Assembly: GCA_902518965.1 (NCBI GenBank)
Contig: CABYIQ010000005.1
Span: 43,041-107,040, forward strand
Direction of reading: 5' to 3'
Source: an uncultured SAR116 cluster alpha proteobacterium
Lineage (GTDB): Bacteria; Pseudomonadota; Alphaproteobacteria; Puniceispirillales; Puniceispirillaceae
Length of the DNA: 64,000 bases
Shown: positions 17,916-28,249 of the stretch, piece by piece
Position numbering within the stretch: the stretch's first letter is position 1
Layout of the letters: each line of letters opens with the position of its first letter
The notes under the pieces: model-generated
What the model saw: only the letters and a program-made list of their open reading frames with translations
Databases searched by the model: none
Told to the model about the DNA's origin: nothing
Program-made: the position numbers and the translations under genes

Positions 17916-20333
17916 TTATGCTCCACGCAGAACACCACCACAGTTTTTACCGACTGTAGCTGTGATTTGATCTGAAAGAACAATTAAATCACTTTCGCTG
18001 AAGGTAGCATCCTTTGGCTGAAGCGTAACTGTAAGGGCAACAGATTTTCGCCCGTCTTCAATGCCTTTACCCTGATAGACATCAAACACAGATATATCTG
18101 TGACTACATCGCGTGAAGCACGGCGTATAGCGTCAATAAGCGACTGAGCAGGAACGGTCTCATCAACAATAAAGGCAAAGTCACGTGTAACAGGCTGAAG
18201 TGGAGACAATTTCAACAATGGTTTTGCTGGTCCTTTATGCCGAGGAAGCGGTATGTTATCTAGCCACAATTCAAATCCGACAGCACCAGCAGGCAAATCA
18301 TAATCTACACAAATCTGCGGGTGCAGTTCACCAAAACAGCCCAACATTGTTTTTCCCAACATGAACTGTCCTGAACGGCCAGGATGCATCCAATCAGGCA
18401 CCTCAGTCGATACCATCAGATTTTGCGTACGCACGCCAAGGCAATCCAACACAGCAAGCAAGTCAGATTTTGCGTCGAATAAATCAGCAGCGCGGCCAGC
18501 ATCCTGCCAATCTTTTCTGTGCGTTGCCCCAACCCGGACACCACCAATAGCGGTTCTCTGACCTGTTTCACTTGGGTCCAGAAACACAGGGCCAACTTCA
18601 AACAATCTAATATCAGATTCAGCTCGGTTCAGATTTCGCCCTGCAGCTGACAGCAGGTTGGGCAGCAAGGATGGACGCATCATGCTTAGCTCGGTGCTGA
18701 TTGGGTTTGCCAGACCAAGAGCTTCTTTACCCCCGCCAAACATCTGCGCCTCTTCTGGACGCAGGAAGGAAAACGTCACCGCCTCTGTCAGACCACGACT
18801 AGCCAACAGGCGACGCACCAATACAGGGCGCAGCTGCAAAGATGAAAACGCCGGACGGGCAATGTAATGGTCACGCGGAAGAGCAGTCATCTCCAGATTA
18901 TCATAACCATGGATTCGGATAACTTCTTCAACCAGATCAGCCGGACCATCTATATCATTGCGCCATAACGGAACTGCCACCTGCCAACTCTCTGGCTGAC
19001 GCTTGTCGATACTGAAGCCTAAATCAGTCAAAATCTTTTCCTGCCTGTCATCAGGGCAGTCAATGCCTGTCAGGGCCTTTGTGCGGGCAGGAGGAAAGGT
19101 GACCATCTTAGGCCGGACGTCAGCTGTCCCATTAACAATGAGTTGGCTGAAACGGCCGCCACATACAGACTGAACTAGACGGGCAACATAGCCCGCCATC
19201 TGCACGGGTGAAGTCGCGTCGAGGCCCCGTTCAAAGCGATAGCGCGCATCTGAATGAATATTCAGCTTGCGTCCCGTTGTAGCTACATTGGTCGCATTAA
19301 AAATAGCTATTTCAAGAAACATTCGCGTTGTTGTATCACTCACACCAGTGCGTTCGCCACCCATGATACCAGCTAAGTCATCAGGCCCATCAGCATCACT
19401 GATCACCAACATGTCTGAACTACAATGATATGTCTTCTCATTTAGAGCTAGCACCTGTTCACCTTCCTGGGCGAGCCGAACTGTCAGTTTTTGGCCTGAC
19501 ACCTTATCCGCATCATAAGCATGTAATGGGCGGCCTAAATCGATCATCACATAATTTGTAATGTCAACAAGGGCTGAAATCGGTCGCTGACCAACAGCCG
19601 TCAGACGCTGCGCCATCCATGCAGGGGAACTGCCATTTGATACGCCTTCAAAGAGCCGGCCTGAAATCAAAGGCACAAGAGACGAAACCTCTTCATCAAT
19701 ATGCCATGTCAGAGATGAGGTAAATTCTCCATCTTCAGCCGAAAAATCAATATCTTTGAGAGTGCCGCAACCTGCCGCTGCCAAATCACGGGCAATACCG
19801 CGCACTCCAAGACAATCACCTCTGTTTGGCGTAATCGCAATCTCAATCACGGGATCCACAAGCCCTGCATATTCTGTTTGAGCAAAACCTGTAAAACCTG
19901 TTCCTACCGGCGCATCAAAAGGTAATTCAATAATGCCCTCATGATCTTCTCCAATGCCTAATTCAGAAACAGAACACAGCATTCCTTCTGATGTTTGCCC
20001 GCGAATTTTGCCCTGCTTGATTACCGTGCCTAGTCCGGGGACATGCGTGCCGACGGGGGCAAGTACTGTCCGTAAGCCTGCACGTGCGTTTTCCGCGCCA
20101 CACACAATCTGCAGCTCGCCTTCACCTGTGCTCACACGGCATACTCTCAGCCGATCTGCATCGGGGTGCTGATTGGCTTCGACAATCTCAACAATACGAA
20201 ACTGGGCAAGGGCATCAAGCGGGTTATACAAATCTTCAACCTCTAGCCCCAACATAGGCAGGACATCACAAATCTCATTAAGGGATTTATTTGTATCCAA
20301 ATGATCGCACAGCCAGGAAAAGGTAAATTTCAT
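17916..20333 (-). CDS. pheT: Phenylalanine--tRNA ligase beta subunit
   Basis: This 805-residue subunit forms the alpha2-beta2 synthetase with PheS. Domains in order are an N-terminal tRNA-binding OB fold (about 40-150), B3/B4 editing domain (about 210-390), B5 (about 400-475), a catalytic-like core and a C-terminal ferredoxin-fold anticodon-binding domain (about 710-805). The ATG at 20333 is preferred to the GTG at 20336 because the GGAGGA ribosome binding site is five bases before the ATG. The start overlaps the stop of pheS, so the two subunits are translationally coupled. Confidence 0.97.
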   Translation of the reverse strand: MKFTFSWLCDHLDTNKSLNEICDVLPMLGLEVEDLYNPLDALAQFRIVEIVEANQHPDADRLRVCRVSTGEGELQIVCGAENARAGLRTVLAPVGTHVPGLGTVIKQGKIRGQTSEGMLCSVSELGIGEDHEGIIELPFDAPVGTGFTGFAQTEYAGLVDPVIEIAITPNRGDCLGVRGIARDLAAAGCGTLKDIDFSAEDGEFTSSLTWHIDEEVSSLVPLISGRLFEGVSNGSSPAWMAQRLTAVGQRPISALVDITNYVMIDLGRPLHAYDADKVSGQKLTVRLAQEGEQVLALNEKTYHCSSDMLVISDADGPDDLAGIMGGERTGVSDTTTRMFLEIAIFNATNVATTGRKLNIHSDARYRFERGLDATSPVQMAGYVARLVQSVCGGRFSQLIVNGTADVRPKMVTFPPARTKALTGIDCPDDRQEKILTDLGFSIDKRQPESWQVAVPLWRNDIDGPADLVEEVIRIHGYDNLEMTALPRDHYIARPAFSSLQLRPVLVRRLLASRGLTEAVTFSFLRPEEAQMFGGGKEALGLANPISTELSMMRPSLLPNLLSAAGRNLNRAESDIRLFEVGPVFLDPSETGQRTAIGGVRVGATHRKDWQDAGRAADLFDAKSDLLAVLDCLGVRTQNLMVSTEVPDWMHPGRSGQFMLGKTMLGCFGELHPQICVDYDLPAGAVGFELWLDNIPLPRHKGPAKPLLKLSPLQPVTRDFAFIVDETVPAQSLIDAIRRASRDVVTDISVFDVYQGKGIEDGRKSVALTVTLQPKDATFSESDLIVLSDQITATVGKNCGGVLRGA

Positions 20334-21418
20334 CACGCTCCTCCTGTGCCCAAACCTGTATGCAAGCCCGGCACATCAACAGGCATAAACCCGTAATGTT
20401 TCAGCCAGCGCAAATCACTCTCGTAGAATGTGCGTAAATCTGGAATTCCATACTTCAGCATGGCAAGCCGTTCAACGCCCATACCGAAGGCGAAGCCCTG
20501 AACCTCATCTGAATTAAGTCCACAATTTTCAAGCACCTTTGGGTTCACCATTCCAGAGCCCAGGATTTCAAGCCAGTCGTCACCGGCACCAATTTCAAGG
20601 CCGCCATCAACACGCCGGCAACCGATATCCACCTCAGCGGAGGGTTCAGTGAACGGAAAAAAGCTGGGGCGAAAACGAACAGGTAAATCCTTCACGCCAA
20701 AAAAAGCTCGGCAGAAATCTATTAAGCAACCCTTCAGATGACCCATGTGAATACCCTCCCCAATAACCAGGCCTTCACACTGATGAAACATCGGGCTGTG
20801 AGTGGCATCGTGGTCAGAACGATAGGTGCGTCCAGGTACAATAATTCTGATGGGTGGCGGTGTGTTTAGCATCGTTCTGATTTGAACAGGCGAGGTATGC
20901 GTCCGCAACACCGGCCGCGTGCCTGTCTTATCAGGATTCAAATAGAATGTATCATGTTCTTGACGCGCAGGATGCTCCGGCGGAATATTCAGTGCTGTAA
21001 AATTGTAAAAGTCAGTCTCGATATCTGGCCCTTCAGCAATGGAAAAACCCATATCTGAAAAAATAGCGGAAATCTCTTCAATTGTGCGAGATAGAGGATG
21101 AGTCCGTCCGTTTGTCGTTGCTCGTGCTGGAAGAGATACATCAATGGTCTCGCTTGCTAGCTTATCCGCAAGTTCGGCACGCTTTAAAACAGCTTGCCGT
21201 TCTGCCAGAGCCACACCTATTTCTTCTTTTACAACATTAAGAGCCTGGCCAGCTTGACGGCGCTCATCAGGTGCAAGGCCACCCAGCGCTTTCAACTGTG
21301 TGGAAATAAGTCCTTTTTTCCCCAATGCATTGAGGCGCACTGCTTCAAGCTGTTCAAGCGTTTCTGTGGCTGCGATAGCAGCTATAAGTTCAGCTTTAAG
21401 AGGTCCTGTGTCTGTCAT
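20333..21418 (-). CDS. pheS: Phenylalanine--tRNA ligase alpha subunit
   Basis: This 361-residue catalytic subunit charges tRNA-Phe. The N-terminal coiled coil (about 1-90) precedes the class II core. Motif 2 is around [13 protein letters not shown] and motif 3 around [18 protein letters not shown], which also places the ATP-binding arginine. The AMINOACYL core segment [15 protein letters not shown] is intact. It lies 85 bases downstream of rplT and overlaps pheT, the common infC-rpmI-rplT-pheS-pheT order. Confidence 0.97.
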   Translation of the reverse strand: MTDTGPLKAELIAAIAATETLEQLEAVRLNALGKKGLISTQLKALGGLAPDERRQAGQALNVVKEEIGVALAERQAVLKRAELADKLASETIDVSLPARATTNGRTHPLSRTIEEISAIFSDMGFSIAEGPDIETDFYNFTALNIPPEHPARQEHDTFYLNPDKTGTRPVLRTHTSPVQIRTMLNTPPPIRIIVPGRTYRSDHDATHSPMFHQCEGLVIGEGIHMGHLKGCLIDFCRAFFGVKDLPVRFRPSFFPFTEPSAEVDIGCRRVDGGLEIGAGDDWLEILGSGMVNPKVLENCGLNSDEVQGFAFGMGVERLAMLKYGIPDLRTFYESDLRWLKHYGFMPVDVPGLHTGLGTGGA

Positions 21419-21485
21419 TACCTGCCTGCTTTATTCAAATAGGCGTCTGCGCCCTTTGCCTGTACTCTGCTATCGACAATAGAAC

Positions 21486-21505
21486 AAGGGCTCAGGACTG
21501 CCCTT
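21486..21505 (-). terminator. Hairpin at the end of rplT
   Basis: A 6-bp stem (AAGGGC/GCCCTT) with an 8-base loop begins at the rplT stop codon, in the gap before pheS. It is followed by a short T-containing run (TTGTTCT) on the minus strand. It could be a weak terminator or attenuator that lowers pheST expression relative to the ribosomal proteins. Confidence 0.35.
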
Positions 21506-21857
21506 AGCTGGCCTGTTTTGAACGGTCTACCAAAGCAGCAAATGCCTGAGGCTGATGAACAGCTAAATCAGCAAGCATCTTTCGGTCAACCTCTACCCCT
21601 GCTTTTGCCAATCCGCCCAGTAATGCGGAATAGGTCATTCCATGTACACGGGCAGCCGCATTAATCCGTTGGATCCACAAGGCCCGAAATTCGCGCTTGC
21701 GCACACGCCGGTCACGATATGCGTATTGACGCGCTTTATCAACAGCCTGTTTTGCTGTTTTGAATGTGTTCTTACGCCGACCATAATAGCCTTTTGCGGC
21801 TTTTATGACTTTTTTGTGACGGGCATGTGCCGTCACTCCACGACTTACTCTTGCCAT
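21504..21857 (-). CDS. rplT: 50S ribosomal protein L20
   Basis: This 117-residue protein binds 23S rRNA early in large-subunit assembly. The sequence is strongly basic throughout the N-terminal half, with the family segments [19 protein letters not shown] and [12 protein letters not shown]. Length is standard. It lies 22 bases after rpmI in the same transcription unit. Confidence 0.99.
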   Translation of the reverse strand: MARVSRGVTAHARHKKVIKAAKGYYGRRKNTFKTAKQAVDKARQYAYRDRRVRKREFRALWIQRINAAARVHGMTYSALLGGLAKAGVEVDRKMLADLAVHQPQAFAALVDRSKQAS

Positions 21858-21879
21858 AACTCGCTCTCCTTAAGTTTTA

Positions 21880-22077
21880 TCAGGCGTAGGGCAGAAATTT
21901 ACGCACGATGCGCGCGTCTGCATCATGCAAAATCATTGTCCCACGTGCCTGACGTTTCATTTTCTGAGAACGGCGACGAAGATTGTGGCTTAGGAACGCA
22001 GCTGAACCGCTGATTTTGCCACTAGCCGTCACGCGGAAGCGTTTTTTTGCTCCGCTTTTTGTTTTCATCTTGGGCAT
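21880..22077 (-). CDS. rpmI: 50S ribosomal protein L35
   Basis: This 65-residue basic protein begins MPKMKTKSGAKKRFR, the canonical L35 start, and has the standard length. It is the first gene of the rpmI-rplT unit. A predicted promoter lies about 130 bases upstream, and infC ends 204 bases upstream. Confidence 0.99.
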   Translation of the reverse strand: MPKMKTKSGAKKRFRVTASGKISGSAAFLSHNLRRRSQKMKRQARGTMILHDADARIVRKFLPYA

Positions 22078-22202
22078 TTCGACCTCTTTTCTTTTTTTAA
22101 GGACCAGAACAAACCCGTTCTAAAGTTCCTTGTCTCTCTTGCCGGCTAGGCAGCCCTTGAAAAGGCCCAGTCGCGACGTTCAGCGATCTAATCGGATGCG
22201 GT

Positions 22203-22231
22203 GTTATAATTAATTTGAAGCTAAAGATCAA
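22203..22231 (-). promoter_or_regulatory. Predicted promoter of rpmI-rplT
   Basis: On the minus strand a -35 box TTGATC (22226-22231) and a -10 box TATAAC (22203-22208) are separated by exactly 17 bases. This lies in the 204-base gap between infC and rpmI and would give a leader of about 120 bases. The leader is long enough for ribosomal-protein autoregulation, though I cannot identify a specific L20 site. Confidence 0.55.
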
Positions 22232-22281
22232 CCAGATAAGCAGCTGAATATCAAACGGTATTAGAAGAGTTGAAAGACATC

Positions 22282-22818
22282 TTATTTCGGCGCAAGCACC
22301 ATTATCATCTGCCGACCCTCCATTTTTGGCAATGACTCGATTTTTGCTTCTTCTTCTATATCTTCGCGCACTCGCTCCAGAAGCTGACTACCCAATTCAA
22401 CATGAGCCATTTCACGCCCCCTGAACCTCAGTGTTATCTTAACCTTATCACCAGATTCCAGAAACTTGCGGACAGAGCGCATCTTCACGTCATAATCATG
22501 GCTGTCAATGTTAGGACGCAGCTTTATTTCCTTCACATCAATAACTTTTTGCTTTTTTCGAGCCTCCGAAGCACGTTTCTGCGCCTGGTATTTATATTTT
22601 CCGTAATCTAAAATTTTAACAACAGGTGGTTCTGCATTAGGCTGCAACTCAACCAAATCTAGACCGAATTCATCTGCTTTGTGTAATGCATCATCGATTG
22701 TCAGAATCCCCATCTGTTCACCTTCAGGATCGATGCACCGGACAGTTGCGGACCGGATCTCTGTATTAATACGCGGACCGTCAGCGGCGGGCGGCGCATC
22801 GTTGCGTGGACGTACTAT
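22282..22818 (-). CDS. infC: Translation initiation factor IF-3 with AUA start
   Basis: IF-3 binds the 30S subunit and discriminates against non-canonical start codons and initiator mismatches. The conserved frame extends upstream of the first ATG (22713) through typical IF-3 N-terminal sequence, including [10 protein letters not shown]. It reaches an in-frame TAA six codons before position 22818. No ATG, GTG or TTG occurs in that interval. The ATA codon at 22816-22818 has a GGAG motif six bases upstream and gives a 178-residue protein, the normal length. This is the same logic as the autoregulatory AUU start of E. coli infC. The N-domain, linker ([18 protein letters not shown]) and C-domain are complete. 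ATA is inferred as the start; an ATG-only annotation would lose 35 residues. Confidence 0.93.
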   Translation of the reverse strand: MVRPRNDAPPAADGPRINTEIRSATVRCIDPEGEQMGILTIDDALHKADEFGLDLVELQPNAEPPVVKILDYGKYKYQAQKRASEARKKQKVIDVKEIKLRPNIDSHDYDVKMRSVRKFLESGDKVKITLRFRGREMAHVELGSQLLERVREDIEEEAKIESLPKMEGRQMIMVLAPK

Positions 22819-22933
22819 GTAACTCTCCGTTATCTGTTATAGATGTTTGTTCCAATCTAGGGATGTGCCTGACAAGCACCATCCAAAGATTCATGTCTCT
22901 GGTGGTTGTAAATAGTCTTTTTTACAGTAAAAT

Positions 22934-24868
22934 TCAAGTTTTTGAACGTCTTTGGTCAGGAGGCAGTGACTCATTAGCCAATATGGCCATCACCTCGTCA
23001 AGTTGGATAATTTCCTGCTTGTCTGAGCCCAGACGGCGCAGAGCTACTGTGCCTGCCTCTGCCTCCCGCCCACCAACAGCCAAAATGAAAGGCACTTTTG
23101 CTGTTGAATGTTCTCTAATTTTATAGCCAATTTTTTCGTTGCGAGTATCCAGTTCAGCGCGCATCCCTGCCACTAGGGCAGCAGTGTGGACCTGTTTAGC
23201 ATAATCATGAGCGCTGTCTGTGATTGCCGCAACAACTAGCTGGACAGGTGACAACCAGGCAGGCATCCGTCCTGAATACTGTTCTATCAGAATACCAATC
23301 CAACGTTCCAGCGACCCTAGGATAGCGCGATGAAGCATCACGGGTCGATATCGATTACCATCTTCTGCAACATACTCTGCGTCAAGCCTCTCAGGCAGAA
23401 CAAAATCAACCTGAAGAGTTCCACATTGCCAGTCACGTCCAATTGCGTCCCGCAAGACAAATTCAAGTTTTGGTCCATAAAACGCACCCTCACCTGGGTT
23501 CAGCAGCGTTTCAAGCCCCGCTGCATTAGTCGCATCCCGCAAGGCAGCCTCGGCCTTATTCCAAGTGGCATCATCGCCTGCCCGAACCTCAGGCCGATCT
23601 GAAAATTTCACATGAATATCTTCAAAACCAAAATCCTTGTAAATATCTTGAAGCAAATTACAAAATTCAACTGATTCTGAATTGATTTGTTCTTCTGTAC
23701 AAAAAATATGTGCATCGTCCTGAGTGAATGCCCGAACCCGCATAATCCCGTGCAAAGCCCCGGACGGCTCATTCCGATGACACGACCCAAACTCGGCCAT
23801 GCGGAGCGGCAAATCCCTATAAGATTTCACGCCCTGTCGATATATCTGGACATGACCGGGGCAGTTCATTGGTTTTAATGCCAATGTTCTGTCCTCTGTG
23901 GTTGCGGCTGTAAACATATTTTCACCGAATTTATCCCAGTGGCCAGAAGCTTCCCACAGGCTACGGTCAACAAGCTGAGGTGTTTTTACCTCACTATAGT
24001 GCGCGTCAGATAACCTCCTACGCATATACATTTCGATCTCACGATAAAGGGTCCATCCTTTTGGATGCCAGAACACCGAACCCGCTGCTTCTTCCTGAAG
24101 ATGAAAGAAGTCAAGCTGACGCCCCAATTTACGATGGTCACGCTTTTCGGCTTCCTCCAGCATGGTCAAATACTGGCCAAGGTCTTTTTCTGTCAGCCAG
24201 GCCGTTCCATAGATCCGTTGAAGCATTGGACGGTTTGAATCCCCCCGCCAATAAGCCCCAGCTACCTTCATTAATTTGAACGCATGACCAGCACGCCCTG
24301 TTGAGGGCAAATGGGGGCCACGGCACAAATCTATAAACCCACCTTGAGTATAGTAGGACACTGTTTCACCTTCAGGTATGGCTTCAACCAGCTCAATTTT
24401 AAAAGGCTCGTCTTTCGCACGGTAAAACGCAATCGCTTCATCTCTGGTCCACACCCCGCGTTCTATAGGCTCATCTCTGTCAACAATTTCATGCATCCGA
24501 GCCTCAATGGCAGACAGCTCATCTGTTATGAAAGGCTCTTCGCGATGAAAATCATAGTAAAACCCATTTTCAATAGATGGACCTATGGTGACTTGCACAT
24601 CAGGATATAGTTCCAGCACGGCTTCAGCCATGATATGCGCACAGTCATGACGAACCAGTTCCAGCGCGGCATCTGTATTTTTAGCTGTTATCAGAGACAA
24701 TTTACTGTCATCGTTGATTGGTCTGCTTAAATCCCATTCAGTCCCATTGACGACAGCTGCCATTGCAGCTTTTGAAAGACCAGGTCCGATATCGCTAGCA
24801 ACCTGAGCTGGAGTCACTGCGTCATCATATTGGCGTGTAGACCCATCCGGGAGTGAAATGGTCGGCAT
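22934..24868 (-). CDS. thrS: Threonine--tRNA ligase
   Basis: This 644-residue class II synthetase contains a TGS domain (about 1-62), a second additional (SAD) editing domain (about 170-220), the catalytic core and a C-terminal anticodon-binding domain. The zinc ligands are visible: Cys in [12 protein letters not shown], and His in GALHGIMR... and [13 protein letters not shown]. It is 115 bases upstream of infC on the same strand, a common gene order. Length and motifs are fully standard. Confidence 0.98.
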   Translation of the reverse strand: MPTISLPDGSTRQYDDAVTPAQVASDIGPGLSKAAMAAVVNGTEWDLSRPINDDSKLSLITAKNTDAALELVRHDCAHIMAEAVLELYPDVQVTIGPSIENGFYYDFHREEPFITDELSAIEARMHEIVDRDEPIERGVWTRDEAIAFYRAKDEPFKIELVEAIPEGETVSYYTQGGFIDLCRGPHLPSTGRAGHAFKLMKVAGAYWRGDSNRPMLQRIYGTAWLTEKDLGQYLTMLEEAEKRDHRKLGRQLDFFHLQEEAAGSVFWHPKGWTLYREIEMYMRRRLSDAHYSEVKTPQLVDRSLWEASGHWDKFGENMFTAATTEDRTLALKPMNCPGHVQIYRQGVKSYRDLPLRMAEFGSCHRNEPSGALHGIMRVRAFTQDDAHIFCTEEQINSESVEFCNLLQDIYKDFGFEDIHVKFSDRPEVRAGDDATWNKAEAALRDATNAAGLETLLNPGEGAFYGPKLEFVLRDAIGRDWQCGTLQVDFVLPERLDAEYVAEDGNRYRPVMLHRAILGSLERWIGILIEQYSGRMPAWLSPVQLVVAAITDSAHDYAKQVHTAALVAGMRAELDTRNEKIGYKIREHSTAKVPFILAVGGREAEAGTVALRRLGSDKQEIIQLDEVMAILANESLPPDQRRSKT

Positions 24869-24907
24869 TCTCTTTAATCCTACTGTTTATCGAGTAATAT
24901 TGTCAGA

Positions 24908-26074
24908 TCATCTTGCTCTGTTTTGCAAAAGTCCATCATAAATTTCCAACGTTTTTTGGCACATTTTTTCCTTTGAGAAGGATTTTATGATGTGAGCGCG
25001 CGACGTTTTTGCCAGCTCTGCCCTTTTCTCCTTCGACAAATCAAGTGCTGTGCCTAATGCGCGCGAAAGGTCAGATATGTCACCTGGTTCAGCCAACCAC
25101 CCTGTCTGGCCGTTAAGAACAGATTCAACAGCACCACCATGGTTAAAAGCAACGATCGGTCTGCCCATTGCCCCAGCCTCCACAGCAACACGGCCAAAGG
25201 GCTCTGGAACAGTAGATGGCATTGCAATCACATCTGCAAGCATAAGGGCGGATGGCATGTCATCACTTCCTGCGGCAATCCGCAAACGACCATCCAATCC
25301 TGTCTTTCGTGCAAGTTGTTCAAGGCCAGCCACAAATCGGGGAGCACCATCACCTGCACCAAGCAACAAAAGTGTAACATCCGGGCGATTGAGCGCAGCA
25401 ACCGCTTTTATGAGCACTTCGTGACCTTTCCAGCTTGTCGGGCGGGCAGGTAACATGATAACGAAGCCTTCTTCAGGTAAGTTCAACCGCTCAGCCTCAC
25501 GGATAATCCGATGTTGGGTCACACTTGACGGATCAAAAATAGCTGTATCGACACCACGATGAATAACGGTAACCGAATCCGCTGGCCTGTGTTGCCCATA
25601 ATGTTTGACGATAATGGATTTGATAAAATCAGAGATAGCTATCACAGAATCTGCTTTTAGCATCTTTCTGTTATATATATGTTTGATTGCATTCTGAGGC
25701 ACAAATTTACTGTGTATGGTAGCTACAGTGGCCATCGACAAACGCGTAGCAACAGGAAGGGCAATCCAGGCTGGCGCTCGGGATCTTACATGGACGATGT
25801 CCGCGCCTTCGGACTGAAGAATGGTTGCTAACCTTGATCTAATCAACGGCCATCTAAATGGATTTTTTGAATGAACCGGCAAGCGATGAACTGTTACTCC
25901 CAGCCTGACCAATTGTGTTTCAAACAAACCACCATTGCTGACCACCACAGCTTTATAGCCGCGGTCAATAATTGCTCTAGCAATCTCTACCGTCCCACGC
26001 TCAACCCCGCCCCTGTTCAAGGCGGGCAGAATCTGAACAATAACAGGGCGAGTAATAGTGTGGTGTTCGGACAT
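24908..26074 (-). CDS. Glycosyltransferase family 4 (GT-B fold)
   Basis: This protein of about 388 residues is a retaining GT-B glycosyltransferase. The N-terminal half carries the LPALNRGGVERGTVEIA acceptor-side loop. The C-terminal half has the donor-binding R-x-x-x-x-K motif (RPTSWKGHEVLI) and the E-x7-E motif in PEPFGRVAVEAGAMGRP. It probably transfers a sugar from a nucleotide donor to a lipid or surface polysaccharide at the cytoplasmic membrane face. The ATG at 26074 is preferred; an upstream in-frame ATG at 26143 adds 23 residues unlike the family N-terminus. It follows thrS by 40 bases upstream and diverges from the hydrolase gene. Confidence 0.9.
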   Translation of the reverse strand: MSEHHTITRPVIVQILPALNRGGVERGTVEIARAIIDRGYKAVVVSNGGLFETQLVRLGVTVHRLPVHSKNPFRWPLIRSRLATILQSEGADIVHVRSRAPAWIALPVATRLSMATVATIHSKFVPQNAIKHIYNRKMLKADSVIAISDFIKSIIVKHYGQHRPADSVTVIHRGVDTAIFDPSSVTQHRIIREAERLNLPEEGFVIMLPARPTSWKGHEVLIKAVAALNRPDVTLLLLGAGDGAPRFVAGLEQLARKTGLDGRLRIAAGSDDMPSALMLADVIAMPSTVPEPFGRVAVEAGAMGRPIVAFNHGGAVESVLNGQTGWLAEPGDISDLSRALGTALDLSKEKRAELAKTSRAHIIKSFSKEKMCQKTLEIYDGLLQNRAR

Positions 26075-26229
26075 AAATTTCTTAATAATTCTCAGATAAA
26101 TTGGTACAAAGTTAGAGGTAAACTGTATGCCCATCTTTGGCAACGGGCGAATTGGGTTTTAATCTCATCATAAGATATGTGACCATTGTGGTAACAACTC
26201 AAATACACAGACAAAGGACCAGTAAGATT

Positions 26230-27024
26230 ATGCAAAATAGCGGCCAGTTAGACTCTGTATCCTATCTGACCTGCCCAGATGGTTCAAAACGCGCCTATTT
26301 GCGTCATGAAGGCCTCAAAGAGGGTCCTGGATTAGTATTCCTTGCTGGGCATGGATCAGACATGTTTGGAACTAAAGCAGATGCACTTCACCAAATGGCG
26401 TGCAGCCGCAATATATCTTTCCTGAGATTTGATTACTTTGGACATGGCCTGTCTGATGGTGCATTTCTAGACGGAACTATTACGAAATGGGTAAATGATT
26501 GTGTAATGATGCTCGATCAGTTGACCACTGGGCCACAAATTTTAGTAGGCTCCTCGCTCGGTGGGTGGCTGATGATTCGAACAGCACAGGAACGTCGTGA
26601 CCGCATTGTCGGACTAGTTGGTATTGCTGCCGCACCTGATTTTACCGAGACATTGATTTGGGAAGGCCTAACTAGCGAGCAAAAACAACAGATGGAGGCG
26701 AATGGGCAAATAGCCCTTCCAAACCCATATGCCCCCGAGGATGTGATCTATCCCTATCACCTAGTCCTTGACGGGCGGAGTAATCTAGTGATGAACAAAC
26801 CAATTAATCTGGATATTCCCTTGACCCTGTTTCAGGGTATGGCCGATCAAGAAGTGCCCTGGCAAACAGCAATTCAAATTGCTGAAAAATGGTATGGTGA
26901 ACAAGTTGATGTAATTTTGGATAAACAGGCTGGCCACCGGTTTTCTGAAGACCACCACTTGAAGCAAATTTGTGCAGCCACATACAGGCTTTACGCGGCC
27001 GAGGCAAAGATAGGAAAGTGCTGA
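26230..27024 (+). CDS. Alpha/beta hydrolase
   Basis: This 264-residue serine hydrolase has the canonical fold. The oxyanion region is FLAGHGSD near residue 40, the nucleophile elbow is GSSLG with Ser109, the acid is Asp in MADQEVPW and the catalytic His is in QAGHRFSED. The order and spacing suit a small esterase or acylprotein hydrolase of the ABHD10 type. The ATG at 26230 is chosen because the upstream in-frame start at 26137 would run into the divergent gene's 5' end and adds non-conserved residues. The substrate is unknown. It stands alone, converging on the fzlA-like gene. Confidence 0.87.
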   Translation: MQNSGQLDSVSYLTCPDGSKRAYLRHEGLKEGPGLVFLAGHGSDMFGTKADALHQMACSRNISFLRFDYFGHGLSDGAFLDGTITKWVNDCVMMLDQLTTGPQILVGSSLGGWLMIRTAQERRDRIVGLVGIAAAPDFTETLIWEGLTSEQKQQMEANGQIALPNPYAPEDVIYPYHLVLDGRSNLVMNKPINLDIPLTLFQGMADQEVPWQTAIQIAEKWYGEQVDVILDKQAGHRFSEDHHLKQICAATYRLYAAEAKIGKC

Positions 27025-27028
27025 AGTT

Positions 27029-27697
27029 TTAGAAATCCAGTTCGCTATAATGAGCTGACGGCGGCATGCCAACTACTATATCGGAAAGCAAGGGCCGGAA
27101 ACTGGGCCGACTTTTGAGTTTCATGTACCACATTTTAGCTTCCTCAAATCTACCCCAGTCAATATCACCAAAATAGTCAAGAACAGATAAATGCGAGGCA
27201 GCAACCAAATCAGCTAGAGTCATGTCAGGCCCGGCCAGCCATGGATTCTGTGCCGACAGCCACTCAATATAATTCATATGGATTTGCGCATTGGTTAGCG
27301 CTGCCCGCATGATAGTTGATGACGCAGGCTGACCAGAAACAAATCTTTTGATGATCCGCTCCTTGATCAGGGGACGGGATACCTCCAACATAAATTTTGT
27401 TTCAAACCAATCTATCAGCCGTCTGACCTCAGCACGTTGACCGGCATTTTTAGGCATCAGCTTATTCAGTTCAACAATTTCTTCCAGCCATTCACTTATC
27501 ACTCGCGCCCCACAAACAACCCCCAGACTTTCATCCTCAAGAACGGGCACTTCACCGGCAGGGTTGAGGGCTAAAAACGCATCATCACGAAGCCACGGGA
27601 CTTGTGTCCGTAAGGTGATGTCAAATCCATATTCGCTGCACTGTAGCCTGATAAATCGGCTGGACGGGGATAAAGGATAATGATGTAGAACAGCCAT
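27029..27697 (-). CDS. fzlA: GST-fold protein, probable FtsZ-binding FzlA
   Basis: This 222-residue protein has a thioredoxin-like N-domain and an all-helical C-domain of the glutathione S-transferase fold. The C-terminal end PPSAHYSELDF resembles the conserved tail of alphaproteobacterial FzlA, the essential FtsZ-filament curving protein that activates septal wall synthesis in Caulobacter. Its location near gltBD, uppP and an NDUFA9-like gene fits the alphaproteobacterial neighbourhood as I recall it. No obvious catalytic Ser or Cys for glutathione activation is visible in the first 20 residues. A plain GST is the alternative. Confidence 0.75.
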   Translation of the reverse strand: MAVLHHYPLSPSSRFIRLQCSEYGFDITLRTQVPWLRDDAFLALNPAGEVPVLEDESLGVVCGARVISEWLEEIVELNKLMPKNAGQRAEVRRLIDWFETKFMLEVSRPLIKERIIKRFVSGQPASSTIMRAALTNAQIHMNYIEWLSAQNPWLAGPDMTLADLVAASHLSVLDYFGDIDWGRFEEAKMWYMKLKSRPSFRPLLSDIVVGMPPSAHYSELDF

Positions 27698-27699
27698 TA

Positions 27700-28212
27700 T
27701 TAGTGTCCAGTTTTTCTAACAGCAAGAGGCAAAACAGCCATTGGACCGACGGGCAAGTTATCCAGGCCGACTTCATGTAACGCACGTATCTGCAAAACAT
27801 TAGGCAGCAGAGCGCCTGGCCAGATAAACTGACCATCTTCTATGTGGACGAAGCCAAATTTTGGGTAATAATCAGGATCTCCTGATACTAACACAAAATC
27901 CCACTTATTATGTTGCTGCGCACGCCTAAGCCCATCAATCACTAAGGCGCGCCCAAAACCTTTACCACGAAGGTCAGGCTGCACGGCTAACGGACCCAGC
28001 AAAAGCTGGCAATGGCCACCGACTATCACTTCCCAAAAACGAAGACTACCGCAGATTTTATTATTCTGTGACGCAACCAAGCACAAACTACTAACGGGCT
28101 CGGCTGGGCGCAAATACCAGACTGCCCGATTATTGCGTTCAGCACCGAATGCGGCTTTCATCAAACCGGCAACATCTTGGTTGTCTGCATTTGCCTGAAG
28201 TCTGATATCCAC
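27700..28212 (-). CDS. GNAT-family N-acetyltransferase
   Basis: This 170-residue protein is a GCN5-type acetyltransferase. The acetyl-CoA binding motif A is seen as VQPDLRGKGFGRALV (the R-x-x-G-x-G/A core), preceded by the LLLGPLAV strand. The DFVLVSGDPDYYPKFGF segment is typical of the YhbS-like subgroup. It lies two bases upstream of the fzlA-like gene on the same strand. The substrate (small molecule or protein N-terminus) is unknown. Confidence 0.9.
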   Translation of the reverse strand: MDIRLQANADNQDVAGLMKAAFGAERNNRAVWYLRPAEPVSSLCLVASQNNKICGSLRFWEVIVGGHCQLLLGPLAVQPDLRGKGFGRALVIDGLRRAQQHNKWDFVLVSGDPDYYPKFGFVHIEDGQFIWPGALLPNVLQIRALHEVGLDNLPVGPMAVLPLAVRKTGH

Positions 28213-28249
28213 TAGTGATACCCCCTATCATTAGATAAACGGGTATAGC

